Both the position numbers and the translations under genes were made by a program. A stretch of DNA of 64,000 bases. Origin: Enterococcus sp. BWB1-3. Lineage in GTDB: Bacteria; Bacillota; Bacilli; Lactobacillales; Enterococcaceae. Positions 26,817 through 36,411 of the stretch are shown here, piece by piece; position 1 is the first letter of the stretch, and each line of letters starts with the position of its first letter. The stretch is from assembly GCF_016745275.1 (NCBI RefSeq), contig NZ_JADOEP010000002.1, positions 104,928 to 168,927 on the forward strand, written 5' to 3'. Under the pieces are notes generated by a model that saw nothing but the letters and a program-made list of their open reading frames with translations, was not told where the DNA came from and searched no databases.

Positions 26817-26991
26817 AAAAACAACCCCCTCTTTTTCAATTCGAATACTTATATCATATTCAAAATTTCCAGTTTTATATGACTATTCTTCCCTCTATCT
26901 CTTTTTATCCCATTACACTAATGTTTCTCATCCTCCTTTCAAAATCAAGGAACCAGACAGGTATTTACTCATTTATTCTGAAATAAAAAAA

Positions 26992-27026
26992 CTTGCAGAC
27001 AAGAACCATTCGGCTTTGTCTGCAGG
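26992..27026 (-). terminator. terminator of manA
   Basis: CTTGCAGACAA (26992–27002) pairs with TTGTCTGCAGG (27016–27026, one mismatch), and on the minus strand TTTTTTT follows. Confidence 0.85.
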
Positions 27027-27052
27027 CTAATACTGGGTAAAATAGTCCCTTT

Positions 27053-28021
27053 TTACGCTCCAGGTTCTGAAGCTATAATCAGCAAGTCCCCTTCAATTCG
27101 CCATTTTTCCACACCATCAGGAAGAATGAAGCTTGTACCCTTTTTCAGTTCGTAGGACTCATTTTGGGTGGGCAGTTCTTTTTCAATAATCAGCGTACCG
27201 ATACCCTCGATCACTGTAGCCAACGTATAAGGAGCCTCCTTTTTCAACTGCAGACTCCCTTTTACCAGCCATTCATACACATTGAAAAATTCTGTTTTAA
27301 GATACGTAGTCACGCTTGACTGTCCCTGATTATGCTGTTGAATCTTCAGTGCAGGCTCTTTAGCCGGAACTGTTGTCACATCAATAGACTGCTCAAGATG
27401 CAGTTCTCTCGGCAGACCTTTGTCGTCTTTCCGATCATAGTCATATACACGATAGGTTGTATCACTACTTTGCTGCGTTTCAAGAATCATAATTCCTTTA
27501 CCGATGGCATGAATAGTGCCGCTTGGAACATAGAAAAAATCACCTTTTTTTACAGGAACCTTTTTCAGCAGAGTATCCCATTTCCCATCATGAATCATTT
27601 CAGCCAGCTCTTCCCTTGTCTTTGCGTGATGACCATAAATAATTGAAGCTCCCGGTTCTGCATCAATAATATACCAGCATTCAGTCTTTCCAAGTTCTCC
27701 CTCGTGCTTCAAGCCATACGCATCATCAGGATGAACCTGTACAGATAGATCATCTTCTGCATCTAAAATTTTCACCAGCAGCGGGAATACATCTCCAGAG
27801 ACATCGCCGAATAATTCTCGATGATCGGACCAAAGCTCATCCAGCTTCTTGCCGGCAAATTTTCCATTTACTACAGTACTTACACCATGAGGATGTGCGC
27901 TGATTGCCCAGTCCTCTCCTATTTTTTCGTTAGGTAAATCGAAACCAAAAGCTGTATGCAGTCGATTGCCCCCCCAGATTTTCTCTTGAAAAACAGGTTC
28001 TAAAAATAACGGTTGATTCAT
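27053..28021 (-). CDS. manA: mannose-6-phosphate isomerase, class I
   Basis: Zinc enzyme converting mannose-6-phosphate to fructose-6-phosphate, feeding PTS-imported mannose into glycolysis. It has 322 residues. Metal-site motifs are QVHPDD and GKTECWYIID, with GTIHAIGKGIMILETQQSSDTTYRVYDYDR further on, all typical of the Firmicutes ManA. A GGAGGAG ribosome site precedes the ATG. It is a monocistronic unit with its own terminator. Confidence 0.96.
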   Translation of the reverse strand: MNQPLFLEPVFQEKIWGGNRLHTAFGFDLPNEKIGEDWAISAHPHGVSTVVNGKFAGKKLDELWSDHRELFGDVSGDVFPLLVKILDAEDDLSVQVHPDDAYGLKHEGELGKTECWYIIDAEPGASIIYGHHAKTREELAEMIHDGKWDTLLKKVPVKKGDFFYVPSGTIHAIGKGIMILETQQSSDTTYRVYDYDRKDDKGLPRELHLEQSIDVTTVPAKEPALKIQQHNQGQSSVTTYLKTEFFNVYEWLVKGSLQLKKEAPYTLATVIEGIGTLIIEKELPTQNESYELKKGTSFILPDGVEKWRIEGDLLIIASEPGA

Positions 28022-28083
28022 AGTATTTGACTCCTCCTGCTGTTTTTTCTGAATTTAAACTTGCCACACTTACCTACATAATT

Positions 28084-29097
28084 TTAGCTGTCTTTCTCTT
28101 CCAAGTAAAGCTGTAACAGCTGATCTCTTTTTGCAATATACTCTTCCCGTCTATCTGAGGGATGAACCCTGTTGGATAAAAAAATAAATGCTTCTTTTTT
28201 TAAGATATCCATCAGTATAAATGTACCAGTATAGCCGGTGTGAAAAAGATAAGGCGTCTGCTCCCGGCTCCATTTCAAATCCCAGCCCAGCGAACGTTTG
28301 TGATTCTCAACAAAGGAATGATCTTGAAGTAATTCCAAGATGGTTTCTTCCTTTAACATTCTTTTTCCATTATAAACTCCCCGATTCAAGTACATGCTGA
28401 CAAATTTTTCCAGATCTTCCAGATTGGTAAAAAGACCAGCATTCCCGCTATGCTCAGCTAATACAAAAGCTTTGGGGTCATGCACCTGTCCTCGAATCAG
28501 TCCTCTAACAGGATGATCCTCTGTCGGCACTGTTTTGAACGGATCATCAGGCAAGAAGCAGCTGTTCGTCATTTGAAGCGGAAGCAAGACACGCTCCTTA
28601 AATATCTCGATAGCTGGCTTCCCCAGCAGTTCTTCCAGCATAAATCCCAGTAATATCGTTCCAGCATCTGTATATTTTGATTCTTTGCCCAATTTTTCAC
28701 CAGATTGAATCCTAGTGTATGCCTCTATCAATTCCTTTTGAGAAAGCTGATCCCGATTTGGTATAAATGTGTTGATATCGCTGGTATGTGTCAATAAATG
28801 CCGAATAGTCAGTCTGCCATCCTGAAAAAACGGATAGTATTTTTTCAGAGTTTCATCAATACAGAGCTTCTTTTCCTCAACAAGCTGTAATACGACCGTA
28901 GTTGTACAAATTACTTTGGTGAGTGAAGCCACATCAAAAAGCAGAGCTGCAGTCAGTTTTTCTCTTACAGGAAAAATCTGTGCAGCTCCAATTGTCGTTT
29001 CTTCAATACTTTCTCCCCGAATAAATGCAAATGAAGCTCCGGGAAAAACCCCTTCATCCAAATAATGACTAATTAATTTCTTCGTCCGCTCATACAT
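28084..29097 (-). CDS. serine hydrolase of the beta-lactamase/class C family
   Basis: Penicillin-binding-protein-like hydrolase of 337 residues. The SxxK motif is SLTK (Ser58 from this start), and an HTG triad replaces KTG near the C-terminus (LFHTGYTGTF). There is no signal peptide, so it may be cytosolic, such as an esterase or peptidase. I chose ATG 29097 for its AAGGA site; the frame opens with TTG at 29106. The next gene downstream is manA and the VOC gene precedes it, with a 24-bp gap, suggesting an operon of the latter two. Confidence 0.85.
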   Translation of the reverse strand: MYERTKKLISHYLDEGVFPGASFAFIRGESIEETTIGAAQIFPVREKLTAALLFDVASLTKVICTTTVVLQLVEEKKLCIDETLKKYYPFFQDGRLTIRHLLTHTSDINTFIPNRDQLSQKELIEAYTRIQSGEKLGKESKYTDAGTILLGFMLEELLGKPAIEIFKERVLLPLQMTNSCFLPDDPFKTVPTEDHPVRGLIRGQVHDPKAFVLAEHSGNAGLFTNLEDLEKFVSMYLNRGVYNGKRMLKEETILELLQDHSFVENHKRSLGWDLKWSREQTPYLFHTGYTGTFILMDILKKEAFIFLSNRVHPSDRREEYIAKRDQLLQLYLEEKDS

Positions 29098-29121
29098 CGC
29101 ACTCAATCCTTAATACGCAGA

Positions 29122-29931
29122 TTATTTTACTGTAAACCACCATTCAATACCATTTGTATCAAAGATTGAAAGAATGGTATGTTTGTTATCTACAAAAAAG
29201 ACCTTCTCTTCTTTTTCCAGATGCTTCTTTAACTTTTCAATTTCTTCTGAACTTTTCACATTGATCGAAATGAAACTCCATCCTAAATCAGTCACACTCC
29301 CATTCACTTCCTGCTCACACAGGAAAAGAACCAAATTTCCATTACTTAAACCAAATTGATTTTCTCCAAGAGCCTCTAATCCTAAAATCTTTTCATAAAA
29401 AATTTTACTTTCTTCTTTATTCCACGTATTCACACAGAATTGAATAACTTTGCATGTTTCCGTCAATTTATTGGAATAGTCAATTGGCAGAACCTCTAAG
29501 TCATCCTCATCGACAGCTTTTTTTATTGGGACAACACTCTCCGGCTCTACCTCTGCTGTGACAAGCAGATTTTCTCTAATAAACAGTTCTACTTTGTTTT
29601 CTTCAGGATCTGTAAAAACAATACCTTTCTCTTTCTTTTCAAACGGATAGTCATGATCTGTAAAGCGTTTTACAGCTTTTTTCAGCTCTTCTTCGGATGG
29701 CAGCCCCACAGAAAAATGAACATTAGGATGCTTTACTTTTATTTCGGTTTCTTCCAGGACCAGCTGTTGATTTTTTAGCTTGGCCGTTCCGAAATAAGAC
29801 AGTCCATTTTCTTCACTTTTTAAAACAAATCCAACAATATTCTTATAAAAGTTGACCATTTCATGGTTGTCGCTGATCTTAAATGCAATCGTCTTCAAAG
29901 ATGCGTTAGCTGTTAACTGAAAATTTCCCAC
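29122..29931 (-). CDS. VOC-superfamily protein, CppA-like
   Basis: Protein of 269 residues made of two glyoxalase-like (VOC) modules, about 1–125 and 150–265; the second ends SIFDTNGIEWWFTVK. It resembles streptococcal CppA, named for a reported complement C3 cleavage that has no evident protease motif here. The start is taken at GTG 29931, 7 bases after GGAGG; the frame opens earlier at a TTG. It lies just upstream of the serine hydrolase gene. Confidence 0.75.
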   Translation of the reverse strand: MGNFQLTANASLKTIAFKISDNHEMVNFYKNIVGFVLKSEENGLSYFGTAKLKNQQLVLEETEIKVKHPNVHFSVGLPSEEELKKAVKRFTDHDYPFEKKEKGIVFTDPEENKVELFIRENLLVTAEVEPESVVPIKKAVDEDDLEVLPIDYSNKLTETCKVIQFCVNTWNKEESKIFYEKILGLEALGENQFGLSNGNLVLFLCEQEVNGSVTDLGWSFISINVKSSEEIEKLKKHLEKEEKVFFVDNKHTILSIFDTNGIEWWFTVK

Positions 29932-30157
29932 AAATTTTCCTCCATTTCGCAATAACGTTTCCTCTATATTGTATCATTTGTTTCAAATTGAGCAACTGAT
30001 ATAGTAAATACTGAAGCATTAATAACATAACAAAACGAATCTGTTTATCACTTTTAAAAATCTTTGTTTTTATTGTATGAAAAAAGATATTTAAAATTGA
30101 TAAAAAAAATAAATAACAGCTATTATATCAATATTTCTTAAAACCTTCTTTGAAATT

Positions 30158-30445
30158 GCCAGTCCTGCTTTGTCAGTTTCACTTGTGTAGGAACATCTGG
30201 TGAAATGATATGCGTAGCCTCGATAAGTATTCCTTGAAGAGAGGCTAGCTCATCTAGGAGCATTAGCAGGATGGTATGCGTACTGAATATAAGATTGATT
30301 TTATAAAATAGAATCAATACATTAAATTGAAGTAGCCGCCAGTCCTGCTTTGTCAGTTTCACTTGTGTAGGAACATCCGGTGAAATGATATGCGTAGCCT
30401 CGATAAGTATTCCTTGAATAGAGGTTAGCTCATCTAGAGGCACTA
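30158..30445. repeat. two direct copies of a ~105-bp sequence, 180 bp apart
   Basis: The block starting CCAGTCCTGCTTTGTCAG (30158) recurs at 30338 with only a few base changes across about 105 bp. The distance, 180, is a multiple of three, so a frame on the minus strand stays open through both, but no ribosome site or known protein is seen. Confidence 0.8.
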
Positions 30446-30456
30446 GGCATACAAAA

Positions 30457-30890
30457 AGAACTTGCTCCTACGCTTCTTTGAATGCTCGTCGCATGTCTTA
30501 TGGCTCTTTTTACACAACTTGCTCCTACACTTCTTTGAATGCCCGTCGCATGTCTTATGGCTTTTTTTTACGCAACTTGCTCCTACACTTCTTTGAATGC
30601 TCGTCGCATGTCTTATGGCTTTTTTTTACGCAACTTGCTCCTACACTTCTTTGAATGCTCGTTGCATGTCTTATAGCTTTTTTTACACAACTTGCTCCTA
30701 CGCTTCTTTGAATGCTCGTCGCATGTCTTATGGCTTTTTTTTACGCAACTTGCTCCTACACTTCTTCAAATGCTCGTCGCATGTCTTATGGCTTTTTTTT
30801 ACACAACTTGCTCCTACGCTTCTTTGAATGCTCGTCGCATGTCTTATAGCTTTTTTTACACAGCTTGCTCCTACGCTTCTCTTCAAATGC
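30457..30890. repeat. tandem array of a 57/58-bp unit, about 7.5 copies
   Basis: Unit AACTTGCTCCTAC(A/G)CTTCTTTGAATGCTCGTCGCAT…, with length varying by one in the T run. Copies differ at a few positions. Read on the minus strand it contains TGCGACGAGCATTC and GTAGGAGCAAG, linking it to the 32-bp unit at 63871. The interval 29932–31176 has no credible gene. Confidence 0.9.
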
Positions 30891-30945
30891 TCGTCGCATA
30901 CCGGATAGTCATGCTCCTATCTTCTGTCGAATGTTCATCGATGTT

Positions 30946-31189
30946 GGGACAAAAGCGGTCAGCTCCGAGAATTAAGAAGGAATATCCGAAAATTGTCAAG
31001 GAACACTATTCATAGAATGACTGGCTGTGAATTGATACTTACCTGGAGCTACTCATATTTTCAGGATCGTTCAGCTTAATTCCGAAGGAGTTGCTCCTGC
31101 GGTTACTCGTCGCAAAAAGAATTTTTGCTTTTGTACCGCCGTTTATTCGGAGGTAGATACGAAGAGAGTATGGAACTTATTTCTGTCCC
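30946..31189. repeat. MITE-like dispersed repeat, copy 2 (inverted)
   Basis: Begins GGGACA (30946) and ends TGTCCC (31189). It is an inverted copy of the 2874–3031 unit, carrying in addition one 32-bp-type module (TGCGACGAGTAACCGC on the minus strand). It overlaps the 3' end of the guanylate-kinase-like gene. Its inner part (about 31045–31165) is an inverted copy of 31920–32058. Confidence 0.8.
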
Positions 31190-31770
31190 ACACTCTCTTC
31201 TATCACTGACTGGATGATTTTCTTCATTTCAGCAACTACTTTATTGATACCTTGATTCCCGTCAATCTCATGAAAATTCGCATAGCTTTCCAGCACTTCT
31301 TTTATCCTCATATCTTTTTCATAAATTGCTGCTCTGTTTTTAATTGTTTGAGCATCCTCATTCCTCTTTTTCAAGCGTTTCATAATATTCTCTTTTGAAA
31401 CATTCAGAAAAATCGGAATCACTTTATCTCCAAACCTCTGCTCAGCTATCTGGAACCCTTTTAATGTCAAAACATTATAGGCAAATTGCTCTTTTGTTTT
31501 CTCAATTATTTCTGCTTCACCAATTCCATAAAGATTTCCCGCATATGTATCATGTTCAACCAGCTGATCATCTCCAATCAGCCGTTCAAATTGGTCTTTG
31601 CTCACGAAATAATAATCAACGCCTTCCTGCTCCATTCTTCTTTTTTGTCTGGTCGTAAAAGAAACCAACTTACTGCCTTTGGGAAATGCCAGCTCCGTGA
31701 TTTTTGTCTTCCCTGATCCACTGGGGCCCATAATGACAAATAATGGATTATTCAGTGCTGTTATCTTCAT
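31177..31770 (-). CDS. guanylate-kinase-like protein
   Basis: P-loop nucleotide kinase fold of 197 residues: FVIMGPSGSGKTKI (Walker A), SFTTRQKRRMEQEGVDYYFVS (the GMP-binding SxTTRxxRxxExxGxDY-type pattern) and a lid region with KRLKKRNED. It is shorter and more diverged than the housekeeping Gmk, so it is probably a paralogue. I start it at ATG 31770; a GTG at 31779 is possible. Its last codons (SVGQK) and stop are formed by the end of the repeat at 30946–31189, and an inverted repeat copy lies just upstream at 31905, so the gene sits between inverted repeats. Confidence 0.85.
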   Translation of the reverse strand: MKITALNNPLFVIMGPSGSGKTKITELAFPKGSKLVSFTTRQKRRMEQEGVDYYFVSKDQFERLIGDDQLVEHDTYAGNLYGIGEAEIIEKTKEQFAYNVLTLKGFQIAEQRFGDKVIPIFLNVSKENIMKRLKKRNEDAQTIKNRAAIYEKDMRIKEVLESYANFHEIDGNQGINKVVAEMKKIIQSVIEESVGQK

Positions 31771-31904
31771 TTCGATCACCCTATCCGTTTATTTCCATTA
31801 TTATACCTTGACAAATACATGATTCCCACTATTTACTATGTACTAAAGAAGCAACAGTCGGTTTTCTCAAATGATCATACTTCTTCTAAATACAAAGAAA
31901 GAAC

Positions 31905-32062
31905 GAGAGTGAAACAGAAAAAAAGTTCCGCTCTCTCTTTGTATCTACCTCCGAATAAACGGCGGTACAAAAGCAAAAATTCTTTTTGCGACGAGTAACC
32001 GCAGGAGCAACTCCTTCGGAATTAAGCTGAACGATCCTGAAAATATGAGAACCTCCAGGTCC
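31905..32062. repeat. MITE-like dispersed repeat, copy 3
   Basis: Landmarks CTCCGAATAAACGGCGGTAC, one module TGCGACGAGTAACCGCAGG, then CTCCTTCGGAATTAAGC. The left end has lost the GGGACA border (reads GAAACAG). It is the inverted partner of 30946–31189 across the kinase-like gene. Confidence 0.8.
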
Positions 32063-32089
32063 TTCACTGAGTAGGTAACAGGACTTCAT

Positions 32090-32530
32090 CTACTCTGCCA
32101 AAGCAGTCCTAGTGAAGCCTGTCAATGTCGGCAGACCTTTCGGCGGATAGACAACAGCTAATTTAGCCACCTCCACAGCATGCTTCAAGCTATCCTCTTT
32201 ACCAATCAGTTCAAATATTTGCTCATCCTTCTGTTCAATTTTTTCCAGAAAGGTCTCACTAAGCTGATTCACAGTATCGTGATATACTTTTTTGAGAAAA
32301 TAGACGAAAAAATTTCTGTCGCTAAAAACAGAACCTGTTTCCCTTTTATTTTAAGCGCTTTCTTTAACTAGCGGATTCAGTTCTTTACTCGCATTCGCAG
32401 AGGTAATCTTTAAATGGTCAGCAATTTCCTTTGCAGTGATACCGGAAAGATTCTCCTTACGCATTTCATACTGATCTCTCGTCAACTGCAAAAGGAGATG
32501 GAGTACCCGATCTTTTCGCAGCATTCTCAT
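32090..32530 (-). pseudogene. decayed LevR/ManR-type sigma-54 activator (5' part only)
   Basis: Starting at ATG 32530 (behind GGTGAGGCGG) the frame encodes a helix-turn-helix (GITAKEIADHLKITSANASK), then an in-frame TAA (32353–32351). The same frame continues to FELIGKEDSLKHAVEVAKLA and VVYPPKGLPTLTGFTRT before a second stop at 32090. This is the N-terminus of PTS-regulating AAA+ activators up to the Walker A loop, which normally reads about GxTGxGKS and is ruined here. The rest of the activator and its PRD/PTS domains are gone. Confidence 0.8.
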
Positions 32531-32559
32531 GTTACCGCCTCACCCTATATTTGAGGTCA

Positions 32560-32870
32560 TTATGCCACGTAAAAACTTATTGATGTTATCTTTTTAAGGA
32601 CACTGAAGTCCAAGTGAACTGTTACAGACAAAGAGAATGTAAATCTCAACTTAGAGTGTATTCCTACAATTACTCATCACATGTCTGAGAGTCGCATATT
32701 TCCAAATAGGCACGTTTATATCGGTAGAGACGAGGATTTTCTACTGAAATAGAAACTTTTATCAGGATGGCATACGAAGCTCAAATGAGGATAAATTTTT
32801 CAGAATTTATTCCATATACAAAGAGATAGCTACTCGCAGAGGTATGGAGGAGCTTTAGAATACCATTTAT
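32560..32870. repeat. degenerate dispersed repeat module
   Basis: The words TTTATTCCATATACAAAGAG and GATAAATTT recur at about 52.84 kb, and AGTCGCATA / TACTCGCAGAGG-like words link it to the TGCGACGAG family. No gene in 32531–32947. Confidence 0.5.
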
Positions 32871-32947
32871 TTGATTTTAGAAAGCAGGATATACTAATGT
32901 CTCCCCCAATGTTATTATATATATTTTTCCCCGGAAAGGATCAATGA

Positions 32948-33847
32948 TTATTTTTCAACAACAGCATGTCCGCCGAAGCCGTTTCTCAGAGCTGAAACAA
33001 CTTTTCCAGAAAAGCTGTCTTCCTCTTGAGAACGATTGCGCATCATGAGACTCAATGCAATAACAGGTACAGGTACTTCCATATCCAACGCTGTTTCCAC
33101 CGTCCATTTAGCTTCTCCAGATGCTGAAACAATTCCCCGGTAATTTTCCAACCCAGGGCTTTCCTCAAACGCATTTTGTGCCAACTCCATCAACCAGCTT
33201 CGAATGACTGATCCATGATTCCAGACTTTTGCTACTTTAGCCAAGTCAAAATCGTAGTCGCTGGCTTCCACTAGCTGGAAGCCTTCTCCTATTGCCTGCA
33301 TCATGCCATACTCAATCCCATTATGAATCATCTTAAGAAAATGTCCGCTTCCAGACTTGCCAGCATATAGAAATCCATTTTCAACTGTTACATCTTTGAA
33401 AACCTGTTCCATTGCATAAACAGCTTCGACAGCACCTCCAACCATTAGACAGGCATCGTTTCGTGCACCAGAAATTCCTCCTGAAGTTCCGCAATCCAGA
33501 TAATAGACCCCTTCTTCAGCAAATTTTTCAGCCCGTCTAATTGAATCCTTATAATTGGAATTTCCGCCTTCAATCACAATATCATATCGACCCAGTTGTG
33601 GAAGCAATTCATTCAGCACTGCTTCTGTTGGTTCACCTGAAGGCAGCATCAGCCAAATGATTTTTCGTTCCTGCTCAAAAGATCCTATCAGAGCTTCACT
33701 TTTTTCGTAAACAGTGATATTATTCTTCTCCGCCTCTTTTACAACAGCTTCAGAAAGATCCACTCCACGAACATCGTACCCATGATCCTTTAAATTAAAT
33801 GCCAGATTCATGCCCATCTTACCTAATCCAATAATTCCTATCTTCAT
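32948..33847 (-). CDS. gnd: 6-phosphogluconate dehydrogenase, short (YqeC-like) form
   Basis: Oxidative decarboxylation of 6-phosphogluconate to ribulose-5-phosphate. It has 299 residues, the short form (about 300) that is often NAD-linked, against about 470 for the classical enzyme. Visible are the dinucleotide loop GIIGLGKMGMNLA, substrate-site GGNSNYKDSIRR and GTSGGISGARNDACLMVGG, and the catalytic HFLKMIHNGIEYGMMQ. I start it at ATG 33847 because AGGAGG lies 8 bases upstream; the earlier ATG abuts the ribosome site. It is divergent from an RpiR-type regulator, which probably controls it. Confidence 0.92.
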   Translation of the reverse strand: MKIGIIGLGKMGMNLAFNLKDHGYDVRGVDLSEAVVKEAEKNNITVYEKSEALIGSFEQERKIIWLMLPSGEPTEAVLNELLPQLGRYDIVIEGGNSNYKDSIRRAEKFAEEGVYYLDCGTSGGISGARNDACLMVGGAVEAVYAMEQVFKDVTVENGFLYAGKSGSGHFLKMIHNGIEYGMMQAIGEGFQLVEASDYDFDLAKVAKVWNHGSVIRSWLMELAQNAFEESPGLENYRGIVSASGEAKWTVETALDMEVPVPVIALSLMMRNRSQEEDSFSGKVVSALRNGFGGHAVVEK

Positions 33848-33997
33848 TCTCTGCATCCTCCTGTTCTATTAACTCTATTATACAAAAAAATATTTTTTTG
33901 TAAACCATAAAAACAAAAATATTTTTTCTTTTGATTTTTTCTTTCTCAAAGTATAAGCTATTACTATATAGATAAAGAAGGAAACGGAGGCGATTTT

Positions 33998-34846
33998 TTG
34001 GAGAATATCCCGATTCGTTTAAGTATAAAAACCCTTATGCCTAATTTAAGCCAAAAAGAGCAGACAATTGCTCAATACATTTTAGATCACCCAGAAAAAG
34101 TCAGTCACAGCAGTATCAGCGACCTGTCTAAGGAACTAAATATTGCAGATTCCACTTTTTTCCAGTTCACAAAAAAGCTGGGCTTTTCCGGCTTCAAAAA
34201 TTTTAAGCTTGCTTTATTAATGCAGGAAAGTGATTCAACCATTCTCTCAATTCATGAAACGATTGAACAGAATGATAATGAGCTGACAATGAGTCAAAAA
34301 GTTTTCGATTCAAATATTCAGGCGTTAAAAGATACTCGTCAGCTGCTGGTAGAAACAGACTTAGTTAAGGCAGCGGATTTATTCACCCAAGCTCATAAAG
34401 TTTCTTTTTTTGGAATCGGCGGTTCAAATGTTGTAGCACAGGATGCCTTTCATAAATTTCTAAGATCTCCTATCTCTGTCAGCCAATACTCTGATTACCA
34501 TATCCAATTGATGGAAGCTTCTTTGCTGAATAAAACAGACTGCGCATTTGTCATTTCACATTCCGGACAGACAAAAGAAACAATCAAGCTGGCAGAGGTC
34601 GTAAAAAAATCAGGAGCTGCATTAATTGTTCTGACCAGTCGTCCAAATTCTAAACTGGCAGAAATGGCCGATCTGACCTTCCTTTCCATTGCAGAGGAAA
34701 TCGAATTTCGTTCTGAGGCTCTTTCTTCGAGAATCTCTCAATTAAGTATTATTGACTGTCTCTTCGTTATTTGTATGTTTAGAGAAAAAGAAGCATCTCA
34801 AAAATCTATTCAACGTGTACGCAATACAATTTCTCCAACTAAATAA
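33998..34846 (+). CDS. MurR/RpiR-family transcriptional regulator
   Basis: Sugar-phosphate-responsive regulator of 282 residues. The N-terminal HTH_6 domain covers about 1–80 (ISDLSKELNIADSTFFQFTK, then KLGFSGFKNFK). The C-terminal SIS domain covers about 110–260 (KVSFFGIGGSNVVAQDAFHKF; VISHSGQTKETIKLAEV), which would bind a phosphosugar. It starts with TTG 33998, 7 bases after GGAGG. It is divergent from gnd, and the 150-bp gap between them holds repeated AAATATTTTTT(T/C) words that may be its operator, so control of the pentose-phosphate step is likely. Confidence 0.93.
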   Translation: MENIPIRLSIKTLMPNLSQKEQTIAQYILDHPEKVSHSSISDLSKELNIADSTFFQFTKKLGFSGFKNFKLALLMQESDSTILSIHETIEQNDNELTMSQKVFDSNIQALKDTRQLLVETDLVKAADLFTQAHKVSFFGIGGSNVVAQDAFHKFLRSPISVSQYSDYHIQLMEASLLNKTDCAFVISHSGQTKETIKLAEVVKKSGAALIVLTSRPNSKLAEMADLTFLSIAEEIEFRSEALSSRISQLSIIDCLFVICMFREKEASQKSIQRVRNTISPTK

Positions 34847-34917
34847 CTGATGAAAAAGTCTTGGTCTTCTATTTTTTCAATCTCAGAAAAAAACAGAAAT
34901 TTTATCAGGCAAATAAA

Positions 34918-35702
<785 letters not shown>

Positions 35703-35719
35703 AAATTACAGTAATGGGA

Positions 35720-35919
35720 TTGTGACATAAGATTGAGAAGAGAAGTCATTGCCAGTGAGCTGATTCATGTTATAATTTGTATGCATGATTTTGATCCTTT
35801 CGGGGATTGAATGATTTAGAGTACGGTGGCTACCGTACTCTTTTACTTTACCCAAAAAACTCCAGAAAGGAGCGGTTTCCCGTCATTTCTGGAGTTTTTT
35901 TCATAGACTTATGTCACAA
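35720..35919 (+). ncRNA. candidate small RNA unit with promoter, two terminators and 12-bp outer inverted repeat
   Basis: Outer arms TTGTGACATAAG (35720–35731) and CTTATGTCACAA (35908–35919) are perfect complements. Inside is a promoter, TTGCCA (35749–35754), 16 bp, TATAAT (35771–35776). A stem GAGTACGG/CCGTACTC with TTTTACTTT (about 35819–35848) follows, then a second stem CTCCAGAAA/TTTCTGGAG with TTTTTTT (to 35901). No credible coding frame of normal length is present. A transcript of 65–120 bases is expected. Confidence 0.55.
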
Positions 35920-35974
35920 CCTCATTTATTTTACAAAAAAACATCAATGCAGAAACTAAAGGATATTCAGCCCA

Positions 35975-36187
35975 TTAGTGTTCAAGTATAGTAGTATGTG
36001 AAGTATTTCCATCTTTTTCATTATGCTGTGCCATTAATTTTTTATAAGTGTAGAAATCAATCTGATTTTCAGCAGATGCCAAAACTTTCTCTTTAACAAA
36101 CTCAGAAATTGTCTTGTTATTGAACTTAGCAACCTTTTTCAGGAAATCTTTTTCTTCCTCTGTCACTCTAAATGTAATAGTAGCTAT
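35975..36187 (-). CDS. RelB/ribbon-helix-helix-type antitoxin with abnormal start codon
   Basis: Short DNA-binding-type antitoxin. The frame reads, from 36187, (ATA)-ATITFRVTEEEKDFLKKVA, then KFNNKTISEFVKEKVLASAE…, the standard opening MATITFRVxEEEKxFL of this family. The expected ATG is ATA here, 8 bases after a GGGGGGAAG ribosome site. Either ATA is used inefficiently, a GTG at 36166 is used at the cost of strand residues, or the gene is dead. No toxin gene lies downstream. The gap 36188–36532 contains only a terminator. Confidence 0.7.
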   Translation of the reverse strand: MATITFRVTEEEKDFLKKVAKFNNKTISEFVKEKVLASAENQIDFYTYKKLMAQHNEKDGNTSHTTILEH

Positions 36188-36411
36188 TTCACTTCCCCCC
36201 TCTTCTTTAAAACAATTGGTTTACGAAAAATAGTTTAGCACACTTCTACTTGTTCATACAAGAAGTCATTCTCTTCTAAAGCATCCTCTCTAATGAGCAA
36301 AAAAATATTCATCTATACAATATTTATCATTGTAAGCAGAGTTCTACCTTTATTAAACAGCCCAATTGCTGTTAAAGATAGACAGACTGAAAATAAGCAG
36401 TGTTTTACAAA

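Noticed and set aside
30138..30443. 101-codon frame on the minus strand
   Set aside because: It is open only because the 105-bp duplication has a period divisible by three; there is no ribosome site and no known family.
30597..31015. Overlapping open frames across the 57-bp array
   Set aside because: They are translations of the tandem repeat and the MITE-like unit in shifted frames, with no ribosome site.
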